The translations under genes and the position numbers were made by a program. From positions 105,729 to 169,728 of the forward strand of contig JAKFVC010000014.1 of the NCBI GenBank assembly GCA_021732415.1: 64,000 nucleotides of DNA, read 5' to 3'. Positions within the stretch are counted from its first letter, which is position 1; every line of letters begins with the position of its first letter. This DNA is from Planctomycetaceae bacterium. Its GTDB lineage: Bacteria; Planctomycetota; Planctomycetia; Planctomycetales; Planctomycetaceae. A model generated the notes under the pieces. It did not search any database. It was given only the letters and a program-made list of their open reading frames with translations, and was not told where the DNA came from. Positions 48,895 through 57,419 of the stretch are shown in pieces.

Positions 48895-50850
48895 ATGCTG
48901 AACTTATTTGGCACGAATGCCTTTGCGCGGAAGCGCAAGGCGCGGGGAATGATGACCGACACGGCGTCGGCCATCGAATCCCTCGAAAATCGTCTGGTGC
49001 TGGCCAGCCAGGTGGCGACGGCTTTCTCCAATGGCAATCTAACCCTGACCGGCAGCGGATTCGCGGACAACGTCACTGTGACGTTCACCGCCAACAACAC
49101 CGTAATGCTGAGTGGAACGACTTTCACCGGTGCGGGTGCTGGGCCCTTTCTCGTGACCGGCAACCTGTCGATCTCGCTGGGTAACGGTGACGAGACTTTG
49201 ACGCTCGATGGTGGTGCAGGTTTCAAGCTGGATAGTGGCGATCTGACGGTCGACTTGGGCAACGGCAATGACATTATGATTACGACCGGGGCCTTGACGC
49301 TGACGGGTAACCTGTCTGTCCTTGGTGGAGCTGGCACTGACAACGTCGCATTGGGATTCACTACGGACACCTTGAGCGTTCAAAATATTAATATCGACAC
49401 CGGAACTGGTGGCGCCCAGATTGTGTCTCTCGACAATGTCACGGCAAGTGGAAATGTGTCGATCACCAATGGCGGAACTGGATTGCAGACTGCGGATTTG
49501 GGGTCTCAAGCTCCGAATGCGATTGCTGGCAACCTGGTGATCACACAGTCGAATGCGGCCAACACCGGGGGGTATAGCGTCAACGCTCGCGACACCGGGG
49601 TGACAGGCAATGTCACCATCACCAATGGCAGCGGCACCGGGGCGGCCTCGGTCCAGTTCCCGAACACGGTGGCGAAGAGCATTGTTGGCACCACCACCAT
49701 TACGAATGGCAACAACGCGACGAACTCCGTCTCCCTGGTGGGCACGGTTGGTTCGCTGCAGTTGAAGGGGAACGTCACGGTTAAGAACGGAACCGCGACC
49801 ACTAGCAACGGGATCACCGTCACCGATGTTACGGACACGGGTACGACATCCGCATCGTTCACCAACGGCAGCAGCCCAGCCAACACGATTACTTTCGACG
49901 GAGCGGTGTCCAACACGTTCCTGGGTGTCGTTTCGGCCAGCAACGGGGCGAGCACGGGGACGAACTTGATTACCGCGACCCGGTTGTCTTCGACCAAGGG
50001 CATCAACCTGACGAATGGGACGGCGACGACTTCGAACGGGGTGGTAATTGGTGGCGCGGCCGCGACGTCGGTGGTTTCCGTCACGGGAAACCTCGTGATC
50101 ACTAATGGAGCGGCTGGCACGAACTCTGTGGGCGTCAATCGATTGACGACACTCGGTGCAAACGCCGTCGGAAATGTGACGATCAACAACGCAGCCACCG
50201 GTGCTGGGGGTACGGCGTTGACATTTGGTGCCAGCGGTCCGAATTCGATCTCCGGCAATCTGCAGATCACCAACCAGGCCTCAGCTGGAAGCCGCTCACT
50301 GGTCATGAACCAGACGACGATCAGCGGACGTACTGGTTTCAATCTGTTCGAAGTAGGGGCCGGTGACACCAGCCTGACTGTTGGTAACGCGAGTCTGGTT
50401 ACGGTTTCCAAAGGACTCACGGTACAGGATGGATCGGGTTCTGCAACAGTGAGCCTGCAGACTGTGACCCTGGGCAGCCTCAACTACACTGACTTGGGCG
50501 GTGGAGTCGATACGATCAACATCGCCACCACCGGTACAGCGCAAGTGAATGGCGTCACGCGGCTCGACACGGGTGCGGGCAGCGACGTCGTGACGATTGC
50601 TTCCGGTGGCACGGCAATTTTCAATGATCTCGTCTTCATTCAGTTGGGGTCCGGAACCGACTCATTGACGATCGGGCCCAATGCTGCGTCGCCGGCCTTT
50701 AGTGCGGCGACGAAGTTCCAGTTCGACGGTGGTGCTGGAGTCGACACCTTCTCTGGAAGTGCTGTGTCCATCGCCGAATACACGGGGTCACCGCTGGCCA
50801 AGAAGGTCAAGTCGAAGATTAACAACTTCGAGACCTTGATCCTGACGTGA
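48895..50850 (+). CDS. repetitive exported protein with planctomycete sorting motif
   Basis: The start is taken at the ATG at 48895 (651 residues), which gives MLNLFGTNAFARKRKARGMM followed by the sorting motif IESLENRLVLAS, parallel to the giant protein; a GTG at 48844 is less likely. The body is a Gly/Asn/Thr/Val-rich series of irregular repeats such as GNVTITNG, GNLVITNG, TNGTATTSNGI and LGNGND, consistent with a secreted beta-helix or beta-solenoid. It ends KVKSKINNFETLILT. No enzymatic motif is seen. It follows the Flp-like gene closely and may be co-transcribed. A cell-surface structural role is inferred. Confidence 0.75.
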   Translation: MLNLFGTNAFARKRKARGMMTDTASAIESLENRLVLASQVATAFSNGNLTLTGSGFADNVTVTFTANNTVMLSGTTFTGAGAGPFLVTGNLSISLGNGDETLTLDGGAGFKLDSGDLTVDLGNGNDIMITTGALTLTGNLSVLGGAGTDNVALGFTTDTLSVQNINIDTGTGGAQIVSLDNVTASGNVSITNGGTGLQTADLGSQAPNAIAGNLVITQSNAANTGGYSVNARDTGVTGNVTITNGSGTGAASVQFPNTVAKSIVGTTTITNGNNATNSVSLVGTVGSLQLKGNVTVKNGTATTSNGITVTDVTDTGTTSASFTNGSSPANTITFDGAVSNTFLGVVSASNGASTGTNLITATRLSSTKGINLTNGTATTSNGVVIGGAAATSVVSVTGNLVITNGAAGTNSVGVNRLTTLGANAVGNVTINNAATGAGGTALTFGASGPNSISGNLQITNQASAGSRSLVMNQTTISGRTGFNLFEVGAGDTSLTVGNASLVTVSKGLTVQDGSGSATVSLQTVTLGSLNYTDLGGGVDTINIATTGTAQVNGVTRLDTGAGSDVVTIASGGTAIFNDLVFIQLGSGTDSLTIGPNAASPAFSAATKFQFDGGAGVDTFSGSAVSIAEYTGSPLAKKVKSKINNFETLILT

Positions 50851-50882
50851 CCGTAGTCAACTGACACGGGTTTCAAACATCA

Positions 50883-50916
50883 CAGGGCGTGCGAGATATG
50901 AGTTTCGCACGCCCTG
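50883..50916. terminator. 12-bp hairpin, probably bidirectional terminator
   Basis: CAGGGCGTGCGA (50883-50894) and TCGCACGCCCTG (50905-50916) pair perfectly around a 10-base loop. It lies between the convergent repetitive-protein gene and the surface-protein remnant. There is no T-tract. Confidence 0.65.
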
Positions 50917-50991
50917 ATTCATTGAATCGCTTCAGCGCGGTCCTATTGGAGCAGTTTCGTTTGATGTTTACGCCAGTCTCAGCGGCGTCTG

Positions 50992-51365
50992 TCAGGCTTT
51001 CTTGAGCACATTGATCGTTTGCGACACTGAGCTCGATTCGCCATGTGAATTAGACAACGTGACGTGGAGCGTCCGTGTTGTCACCTTCAGTCCGGCGCCC
51101 TTGGTCAAGAACTTGAGGCCCCGCAGGAATGACTGCACCGCCGCTCCGGTGACGTTCGGTCCCAGATCAATCTGCAGGGTCAGGGTGCCGTTACTGAACT
51201 GCATTCCGGCAGTCGTTCCAAATGTGCCGGCCGCAGGAGTCGTCAATAGATCGCGTGCCTTCTTGCTAGTTCCATTGACTGTCATTTGAATCGTCAATGT
51301 TCCGCCACCGGGAGTCGTCGAATCTCCCACCGGCGACAGCAATGGCCCCTCAGTAATCGTCGCGG
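50992..51365 (-). pseudogene. 3' remnant of a large cadherin-like surface protein
   Basis: The minus-strand frame encodes about 125 recognisable residues: ITEGPLLSPVGDSTTPGGGT, RDLLTTPAAGTFGTTAGMQF, SFLRGLKFLTKGAGLKV and a C-terminal VTLSNSHGESSSVSQTINVL. These match the terminal domain found in very large planctomycete surface proteins. The frame stays open to 51690, but that upstream part (hydrophobic, cysteine-containing) does not look like the same protein. I read it as the leftover 3' end of a deleted giant gene; a short fused protein is possible but unlikely. Confidence 0.6.
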
Positions 51366-51686
51366 AGTGCCATCCTGGAATCTGTTGAATGAAGTTGCAG
51401 AGGTCATCCTCGTTTCGCTTCAAGTTTGAGGCAGAAGTCGCATGGGAAACAAATTCGTGGATAAGGAAAACTGCGACTCGCAATGCTATTGCGATGAGCG
51501 TGCAGTACTGGAGCGGCCAAGCCGTAGAGTAGTTGATACCGCAGATCGCGAATCTTGTTATTGATAGGGCAGCCAAAAACACTCTGAGCAAGTGTGTCGA
51601 GACGATCAGTTCGGTCTCTGTGACTGTCGATGTGACCGACGCGCGCTGGACCATCAACTTCGTGGGCCATAACGACGCCATTGGGT

Positions 51687-52595
51687 TCAAAGTGTTTCAT
51701 GATTGAGCTCGGCTAGGTTGTGCGCGACGCGCTGCACCGCGCGGCGGCCTTCCTCGATGGCTTCCTGGGCCCGCTGAAAGTCGAGCAGACGAAGATGGGC
51801 CAGACGTGGTGCCACGATGATGTTGGGCGGCTCCCCTGCCATGCGGCTGCGCGAAATGCGCACCTGCATGATGTCGATGCTGGTGGTCAACACATCGAGG
51901 ATCGACGGCATCGTGGGTCCGTCACACGGCTGCGGCTGCACATGCACGCCCAGGTTGTCCTGCAACCTGCGCATCCAATCGACGATGGCGCTTTCCGGCG
52001 CTTTGGAAGACGGATCAGGGTGCAGGCGACGACCGAGGATGTCTGAACCAAGATCGACGGCAATCAGAATGTCGGCGCCCATCGCGCGGGCCAAGGACAC
52101 GGGCACGGGATTCACCAGCCCGCCGTCGACTAGCACCATGCCTTCACGCAACACCGGGGCAAAGAATCCCGGCACAGCGACCGATGCCCTTACGGCCTCG
52201 AACAACGAACCACTGCGCAACCAGATCTCCGCGCCCGTCTCCAGCGCCGTGGCGACGGCCGCGAAGGGAGTGGCTAACTGCTCGATCCGCCGATCCGTGA
52301 AGTGGTGACGAAAGTGGTCCATCAGCCGGCAGCCGCGCACCAGTCCGCCGCTCAGCGTAAAATCCATGAAGGCGATCACATCCTTCATGGTCAGTGTCCG
52401 CACCCACTCTTCCAGCCGATCCAACTCTCCGGCCACGTAGGCGCCGCCGACGAGCGCGCCGATCGATGTGCCGCAAACTACGTCCGGCCGAATGCCCGCC
52501 GCTTCCAGCTCGCGGATGACGCCGATGTGCGCCCAACCACGGGCAGAGCCGCTGCCCAGCGCGAGTCCGACGCGCAGTTTGCGGGGTGCGGTCAT
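51687..52595 (-). CDS. patatin-like phospholipase (RssA/NTE type)
   Basis: The start is at MTAPRKLRVGLALGSGSARG (52595, 302 residues); the frame is open upstream but without family similarity. The oxyanion loop is GSGSARGW at residues 14-21, the nucleophile is Ser44 in GTSIGA, and the dyad partner is Asp157 in VDGGL. The rest (AFMDFTLSGGLVRG, PFAAVATALETGAEIWL, VRASVAVPGFFAPV) is typical of bacterial RssA/YlbK-type lipid acyl hydrolases. No signal peptide, so it is cytoplasmic or membrane-associated. It diverges from the porin gene. Confidence 0.92.
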   Translation of the reverse strand: MTAPRKLRVGLALGSGSARGWAHIGVIRELEAAGIRPDVVCGTSIGALVGGAYVAGELDRLEEWVRTLTMKDVIAFMDFTLSGGLVRGCRLMDHFRHHFTDRRIEQLATPFAAVATALETGAEIWLRSGSLFEAVRASVAVPGFFAPVLREGMVLVDGGLVNPVPVSLARAMGADILIAVDLGSDILGRRLHPDPSSKAPESAIVDWMRRLQDNLGVHVQPQPCDGPTMPSILDVLTTSIDIMQVRISRSRMAGEPPNIIVAPRLAHLRLLDFQRAQEAIEEGRRAVQRVAHNLAELNHETL

Positions 52596-53040
52596 GGATT
52601 TATTCCGGAAGCCGTCACCAAGAGACTTGGTGTGGGGTGTTCCATGACATAATAGTCCGAACGGAAGAGAAGCGATACGCTGGTGCTCGACGCACTTGGC
52701 GAAGTCGCTCGTGGCGATCCGAGCGAACAAGCAACCGAGACTTGTGATAGCACGGTCTGACAGATCTCGCGGATCGGCGGTTGATGCTGGCGTTCCATAT
52801 GCAAGCGGCGTGAGCTTCTTGCGTGCCTGAATCAGACGCAGATTCCACAAAACCGCTAGAAAAAGAACTTTCGTGAAGTCTCGCAGAATTGTATGAAGCC
52901 GCCATCCATGCACGACCGATAGAACTCATAAATTGGCTCCCTGGTGGGGACGCGACAGTTGCGGCGCGGAACCTGTTTTCTCACACGGCTCAGAGTGATG
53001 GGCAGATGGCAAGTCGTTTGGACACCAGGCTACGTGCGAG
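52596..53040. other. divergent intergenic region
   Basis: This 445-base stretch separates the minus-strand patatin gene and the plus-strand porin gene and should contain both promoters. Open frames here are extensions of the flanking genes or lack similarity. No clear operator or -35/-10 set identified. Confidence 0.5.
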
Positions 53041-54585
53041 ATGCGAATATCTACTTACGGTCGCCTGGTCTTGCTTCCCCTGTGCCTGATGTGGACCTGC
53101 GCCCTTCGCGCTTGGGCCGAGCTGCCAAACCCTCCCTCTAGTAGCAATATCGACCCGGAGCCGAGGGAGTTAATCGACGGCGCCGCCCCGCCAGTCGACA
53201 GTGACTCAGAAGTCGCACGTTCGCTGTTCGACCGCCTCGACTTTCCATCTAGCGCCGTCTTGGACGGCGCGAGTGTCAGTGACTTGGACACCGTCGGCGA
53301 CCCGCCAGCCGGTAATGAGCGCGCCGGCGGTGAGACCTGCGTCCCCTCGGCCAGCATTGCCCCATTGCTTCCTCCGTTCGGCGGACCCTGGAATTCCCGG
53401 CCGAAGTTGACTGGCGATTGGTGTTGTCTGCGCGAGAATTTGCGAGACGATGGTTACACCTTCGACATCAGCGCGACACAGTACTACCAAGGGACGGCCG
53501 ATGGCGGGCTGAAGGACGGTTTCCGGTTCGGAGGCCGAGATGACTACCTGGTAAACGTGGACGGTCAGAAGGCCGGGCTGTGGCCAGGACTCGGCATTAA
53601 CCTGCATGGCGAAACCGTCTATGGCGATTCCGTAAACCTCTTCACCGGAGCCGTCGTGCCGGTGAATATTGGCCGGGCCCATCCGGTCTTTACCGGCAAC
53701 ACGACGGCTCTAACCGCTGTCAAGTTCACCCAGGCACTATCGGAAAATCTAGTCATCTTCGGCGGGAAGATTAATACGATTGACAACATCCAGCAACCTT
53801 TCATGCGCGGGCGCGGACTCGATGCTGGCTTCATGAATGCCGCGTTCGTCTGGAATCCGATCCTGGGACGGACGATGAACTATTCGACGTTGGGCGCCGG
53901 GGCTGCCTTTCTGGCTGGCGGTTACCCTGTGTTCACGCTGACTGTGTACGACACCAACGATGACTCCACGACTAGTGGCTTCGATGTGCTCTTCAACAAT
54001 GGGGCGATTATCTATCCCACCCTGAGCCTGCCAACCAAGTTCTTCGGACTGCCGGGACATCAAAGCGTCTGGGGAGCGTATAGTTCCGGGAGCTATGCCA
54101 TTGTGGATCCGCAATCCTTGAATCTCTTACCTCAGGTGCTGCAAGGCACACTTCCCCCGTCGGCCGTGACGACTCCGGTTGGAGGTTCCTGGTGGATGGC
54201 CTACCTGTTCGATCAGGCGCTATGGGTGGACCCCACGGATAATACGCGCAGCTGGGGCGTGTTCGGCAACTTCGGGATCAGCGACGGTAAGCCAGACCCG
54301 ATCAGATGGTCCGGCATACTTGGCATCGGCGGGAGCAGCCCGATCTCCAGCCGGCAACTTGATACCTTTGGCATTGCGTATTACTACTTGGGCTTCAGCA
54401 ACGACTTTAAGGATGTCGCCCGACTTATCACGCCAGTGCGCGACGAGCGCGGCCTGGAACTGTTTTACAACACGGCAGTGACGCCTTGGTGTCACGTCAC
54501 CGCGGACTTGCAAGTGGTCACACCCATCCAGACAAATGCCGACACCTCGCTTGTGCTTGGCCTCAGGGCCAAGATCGACTTCTAA
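53041..54585 (+). CDS. OprB-type carbohydrate porin
   Basis: This 514-residue protein has a classical signal peptide (about residues 1-26, ending RAWA). A low-complexity linker of roughly 90 residues follows. From about residue 120 the sequence matches the OprB family: LRDDGYTFDISATQYYQGTA, the INLHGETVYGDSVN strand, LSENLVIFGGKIN, and SWWMAYLFDQALWVDP, followed by many alternating beta strands and ending in KIDF, an aromatic C-terminus as expected of outer-membrane barrels. OprB porins let sugars diffuse across the outer membrane. No SLH domain is present. No sugar-transport genes are adjacent. Confidence 0.85.
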   Translation: MRISTYGRLVLLPLCLMWTCALRAWAELPNPPSSSNIDPEPRELIDGAAPPVDSDSEVARSLFDRLDFPSSAVLDGASVSDLDTVGDPPAGNERAGGETCVPSASIAPLLPPFGGPWNSRPKLTGDWCCLRENLRDDGYTFDISATQYYQGTADGGLKDGFRFGGRDDYLVNVDGQKAGLWPGLGINLHGETVYGDSVNLFTGAVVPVNIGRAHPVFTGNTTALTAVKFTQALSENLVIFGGKINTIDNIQQPFMRGRGLDAGFMNAAFVWNPILGRTMNYSTLGAGAAFLAGGYPVFTLTVYDTNDDSTTSGFDVLFNNGAIIYPTLSLPTKFFGLPGHQSVWGAYSSGSYAIVDPQSLNLLPQVLQGTLPPSAVTTPVGGSWWMAYLFDQALWVDPTDNTRSWGVFGNFGISDGKPDPIRWSGILGIGGSSPISSRQLDTFGIAYYYLGFSNDFKDVARLITPVRDERGLELFYNTAVTPWCHVTADLQVVTPIQTNADTSLVLGLRAKIDF

Positions 54586-54721
54586 CGATTCATTTCAGTG
54601 CTTGCCTGCCAATTCCGCTCGTCGGACTGATCAATTCAAGCAAAGGTCTACTGCTACATGCGAGCGTTGCGGAAATGCACCACATGGTTGTTTCCGATCT
54701 GGTCACGTCGGCGTGATCCGG

Positions 54722-55120
54722 CTACTTGGCGGACAGCTTCCTTTCCAAGGCTTCAACGCGAATCGTCAGGGCTTGCAGGTCGTCCGCCCGGGCCACTCCT
54801 AGCCGCTGGATTACCTCCTCGACTCGCTTGTCGATGGTGGTAGCGAGCTCTTGTCGGACTGCCTCACCCTCCCTCTTGACTCCGGCCTTGATGATCCCCA
54901 ATTGGATAAAGGCATGGTCGATGCGGCGATCAATCTCGGATTGGAACTCCTGACGGGCCTGATCCGTCCGGCTGGCGAGTTCAGTTTGAAACGCCTTCAC
55001 ATCCTGTTCAGAAAGCTGGGCCCGGCGTCCGACCTCGGCAGCAAGCTGTTCCACTTTTTCGCGCGTCAGGCTCGCCAGTCCTACACTGGTAAAGACGGCC
55101 TCTTTGAGTAAGTCGAACAT
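54722..55120 (-). CDS. phasin-like protein
   Basis: The ATG at 55120 gives MFDLLKEAVFTSVGLASLTREKV (132 residues) and has AAGGA eight bases upstream. The protein is almost all helix: an N-terminal amphipathic segment, a long coiled coil (EQDVKAFQTELASRTDQARQ onwards) and a C-terminal leucine-zipper-like DDLQALTIRVEALERKL. This is the form of the PhaF/PhaI phasin family, which coats polyhydroxyalkanoate granules. No PHA synthase gene is in the window, so granule binding is not confirmed. Neighbours on the same strand include another coiled-coil protein. Confidence 0.65.
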   Translation of the reverse strand: MFDLLKEAVFTSVGLASLTREKVEQLAAEVGRRAQLSEQDVKAFQTELASRTDQARQEFQSEIDRRIDHAFIQLGIIKAGVKREGEAVRQELATTIDKRVEEVIQRLGVARADDLQALTIRVEALERKLSAK

Positions 55121-55291
55121 GGTTCGTCCTTTCGTTTGTTGAATTTCCTCATCCGGTGAACTGAACAACTTGATTCAGCGACCGTGTGTGAACACGGACT
55201 TTACCTCGTATTTCGATCTTAGGTACACTAACAAGTATTTGCCTGCGTTGATATTTTGCTCGTACTTGAGGATGTGTTCCTTAGAGACGCC

Positions 55292-55402
55292 CTAACCCAC
55301 GAGCGCGCCGAGCAGCCCGGCCGTCGCGCCGCCCAGGGCCGCGGCTTCGAGGCTTCCCAGTAGCGCTGCTGCCAATGGACCGGCGACAATCATCGGTCCA
55401 AC
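55292..55402 (-). pseudogene. fragment of a glycine/alanine-rich stress-protein domain
   Basis: The last 36 codons before a stop read VGPMIVAGPLAAALLG, SLEAAALGGATAGLLG and ALVG. This VAGPLAAAL...GGA.AGLLGALVG pattern is the hydrophobic middle of general-stress (YflT/17M-like) proteins, which normally continue for another 60-100 residues. The upstream frame is arginine-rich and looks non-coding. It is probably a remnant between the coiled-coil and phasin-like genes. Confidence 0.4.
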
Positions 55403-55452
55403 GCCGGGAAGTTGTCGTCGGCCCGCGGGCGCTGGCAACAAACCAGGACCAA

Positions 55453-55884
55453 CTAGCGGGCGGCGGCCGCAGGGGTTTCCGCTTGGACGGCGTCGCTTCG
55501 AGCGATCACGGCATCGATGATTGCCTCTTCGGCGTCGGACAGCGCGGCAATCGCGACGTAAACGGCGTCGGCCGCATATTGCTCGGCCAGTTCGGCGCGG
55601 GCGTTCAACAGGCTGAGCTCGCCTTTGGCCTTCCACTGGCTAATGACTTCCTTCGCCTGGCCGATCTTCTGCTCGGCCCGCGCCTTCAAGCTGGCTTGGG
55701 CCTGCTCGACCTTCTTCTTTTCCACTTCGATCTTGCTGCGGGCCTGGGTGAGGCACTTCTGCAGAGCCTGTTCGCCCTGCTGCGGAAGCTTTTGGACGTT
55801 CGTCCTCAGCGTTGTCAACTGGTCTTCCAATGTGTTGAGGCGGTCCCTCAACTTGTCGCAGAACTGGTCCACTCTGGCGCTCAT
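55453..55884 (-). CDS. coiled-coil protein of unknown function
   Basis: The ATG at 55884 is preceded by AGGAGAG and starts MSARVDQFCDKLRDRLNTLE (143 residues). Heptad-like helices extend through KKKVEQAQASLKARAEQKIG to about residue 110, followed by an Ala-rich helix (AADAVYVAIAALSDAEEAII) and an alanine tail. There is no signal peptide. It resembles small helical stress- or granule-associated proteins and is grouped with the phasin-like gene. I cannot assign a family. Confidence 0.75.
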   Translation of the reverse strand: MSARVDQFCDKLRDRLNTLEDQLTTLRTNVQKLPQQGEQALQKCLTQARSKIEVEKKKVEQAQASLKARAEQKIGQAKEVISQWKAKGELSLLNARAELAEQYAADAVYVAIAALSDAEEAIIDAVIARSDAVQAETPAAAAR

Positions 55885-56264
55885 GACTGCTCTCCTGAGA
55901 TAAAGGTGTATTGCTCCTCCGTGGCGGGTTTGAATGCTTCGCAATTCCGTTGGCGTCGCGAGTATTTTGGACTCCCTGGTTGGGGTGATGATTCAAAACT
56001 GTGCGGTACAAAAGCAACAAGTGCGCCGAGCCAGCCTGGAGTTGCCACGGTATAAATGCGGTGTGCCGATTCGACGGTATTCTTCCACATCCGGCCTGAA
56101 GCTGTTGGTTTGTTTTTCGCGTAGCGTTCATTTGGGGTGCGACAGAGCCGCACAGGTGGCGCGCCATTTGGCCCATCCCAACGAATGTCGCCTTCGTTAT
56201 CCACGGGCCTTCCGCGGAGACTAAGACAGGTCAGTTTGAACCGGGGCGTTCACGCGCACTGACA
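55885..56264. other. 380-base gap
   Basis: No gene supported. Short frames on both strands are shadows. The stretch should include the promoter of the coiled-coil gene (read leftwards). No T-rich hairpin follows the propeller gene. Confidence 0.5.
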
Positions 56265-57302
56265 TCACTTTGGAACGCCGGGGATGCGCTTCTTGATTTT
56301 CGAGACAGTGTGGACCTTCACCTGGTCAGCCCACGGTCCGTCGACTGTCCGCAGACTCGGGGAAGTGAAGGCGGCAACATTGAGCGACAGGTTGGTGACG
56401 AGGACATCATCGCCGTGGAAGACAAGGCTATTCGACCACAGAAATCCGATGGGCGCCCCGTCGCTGTCAATTCCGCCGAAGTCGCCGAGTTTTGCGATTA
56501 CTCGGCCTTGCTTGGGCTCAAGCACCATTATCTCGTTGGACTGATTACAGGCGATCCAGAGATTGTCGTTCTCGTCGATGATGAGGCCGTCCGGTCCTCC
56601 ACCGGCGCGGTTCACTAACACCTCGGGCGTACCGGCCTTCGGTGCGGAGCCGGTCACGGGTATTTTCACGATCGTGTCGTTCGCCGTATTAGCGACGAAC
56701 AACGCCGTCTGCTGGTTGTTGAACGCCAGACCATTCGCGCCGATCTTAGGCGGCGGCCGGGTGGGCTTCAGTAGCGGGCTGGCGACCCAAGCCGTCGCCT
56801 CGCCGCCATTTGGCCCGACTTTCCAGATGATGCCCTCGTGAGCATCAGTCACGTACAGATTGCTCGCATTGTCGAACGTCATCCCGTCCAGGCCGGGATT
56901 TTTGCCTGCCACCGTCATGAAGACGGACGAGGTGCCACGAATGGCATCAACTGCCAAAACCTTAGCCCCCTGGTAATCGATCACGAGCAACTGATCCGTC
57001 TTCGGGTGGAAGCGAACGTCCAGCAGCAAACGGCTTGAGCCGGCAATCGTGACCGTTCGCAAGTGCTTGCCCTGCGGATCAAACACGATCAGTGATCCCT
57101 CACTCGTTTCGGCTTTATTTGCTGCCACCGTGACGACGTAGACATTGCCCTGGCGGTCGACGGCGATCCCCTCGGGATGCGCCTCGCCCGGAGGCAGCGT
57201 GGCGAAACGCTCGACTGTGCCTCGCTCATACGCCCAACCGATGATGGGTGAAAACAGTAGGATCAGGACTATCAAACACGTCCCAGTTTTGTGGATGCTC
57301 AT
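56265..57302 (-). CDS. secreted SMP-30/NHL-like beta-propeller protein
   Basis: The start at 57302 (MSIHKTGTCLIVLILLFSPI, 345 residues) has GGAGAT at good spacing; an upstream GTG adds nine residues. Residues 1-24 are a signal peptide. The mature part has six-bladed propeller motifs: HPEGIAVDRQGNVYVV, LLLDVRFHPKTDQLLVIDY, GLDGMTFDNASNLYVTDAHE, ANGLAFNNQQTALFVANT and PDGLIIDENDNLWIACNQSN. This is the SMP-30/gluconolactonase/LRE-like group; whether it is an enzyme is unclear, since not all lactonase metal ligands can be placed. It follows the tyrosinase fusion gene on the same strand. Confidence 0.85.
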   Translation of the reverse strand: MSIHKTGTCLIVLILLFSPIIGWAYERGTVERFATLPPGEAHPEGIAVDRQGNVYVVTVAANKAETSEGSLIVFDPQGKHLRTVTIAGSSRLLLDVRFHPKTDQLLVIDYQGAKVLAVDAIRGTSSVFMTVAGKNPGLDGMTFDNASNLYVTDAHEGIIWKVGPNGGEATAWVASPLLKPTRPPPKIGANGLAFNNQQTALFVANTANDTIVKIPVTGSAPKAGTPEVLVNRAGGGPDGLIIDENDNLWIACNQSNEIMVLEPKQGRVIAKLGDFGGIDSDGAPIGFLWSNSLVFHGDDVLVTNLSLNVAAFTSPSLRTVDGPWADQVKVHTVSKIKKRIPGVPK

Positions 57303-57348
57303 TTCATATCTCCGAATGTCGCGTGCCATTATTTCTTGGTGTACCCAA

Positions 57349-57382
57349 GGTCGCAGGCGCGGCTCCGCCTTCGCCTGCGACC
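57349..57382. terminator. GC-rich hairpin after the tyrosinase fusion gene
   Basis: GGTCGCAGGCG (57349-57359) and CGCCTGCGACC (57372-57382) pair perfectly across 12 bases. It lies about 38 bases beyond the fusion gene's stop (read on the minus strand) and before the propeller gene. Without a T-tract it may be an attenuator or a REP-like element. Confidence 0.5.
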
Positions 57383-57419
57383 CCCCAGTCTGTTGCCATC
57401 TTCGGCCAAGTACTGACGC

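Noticed and set aside
51404..51700. 98-residue minus frame overlapping the surface-protein remnant
   Set aside because: No domain, overlaps the end of the patatin gene region, composition unlike coding sequence nearby.
53005..53022. TGGCAAGTCGTTTGGA upstream of the porin as a sigma-54 promoter
   Set aside because: The invariant C of the -12 GC is missing and the spacing to the ATG is very short.
57317..57332. TGGCACGCGACATTCG as a sigma-54 promoter for the propeller gene
   Set aside because: The -12 GC is not preserved and the site is too close to the start codon.
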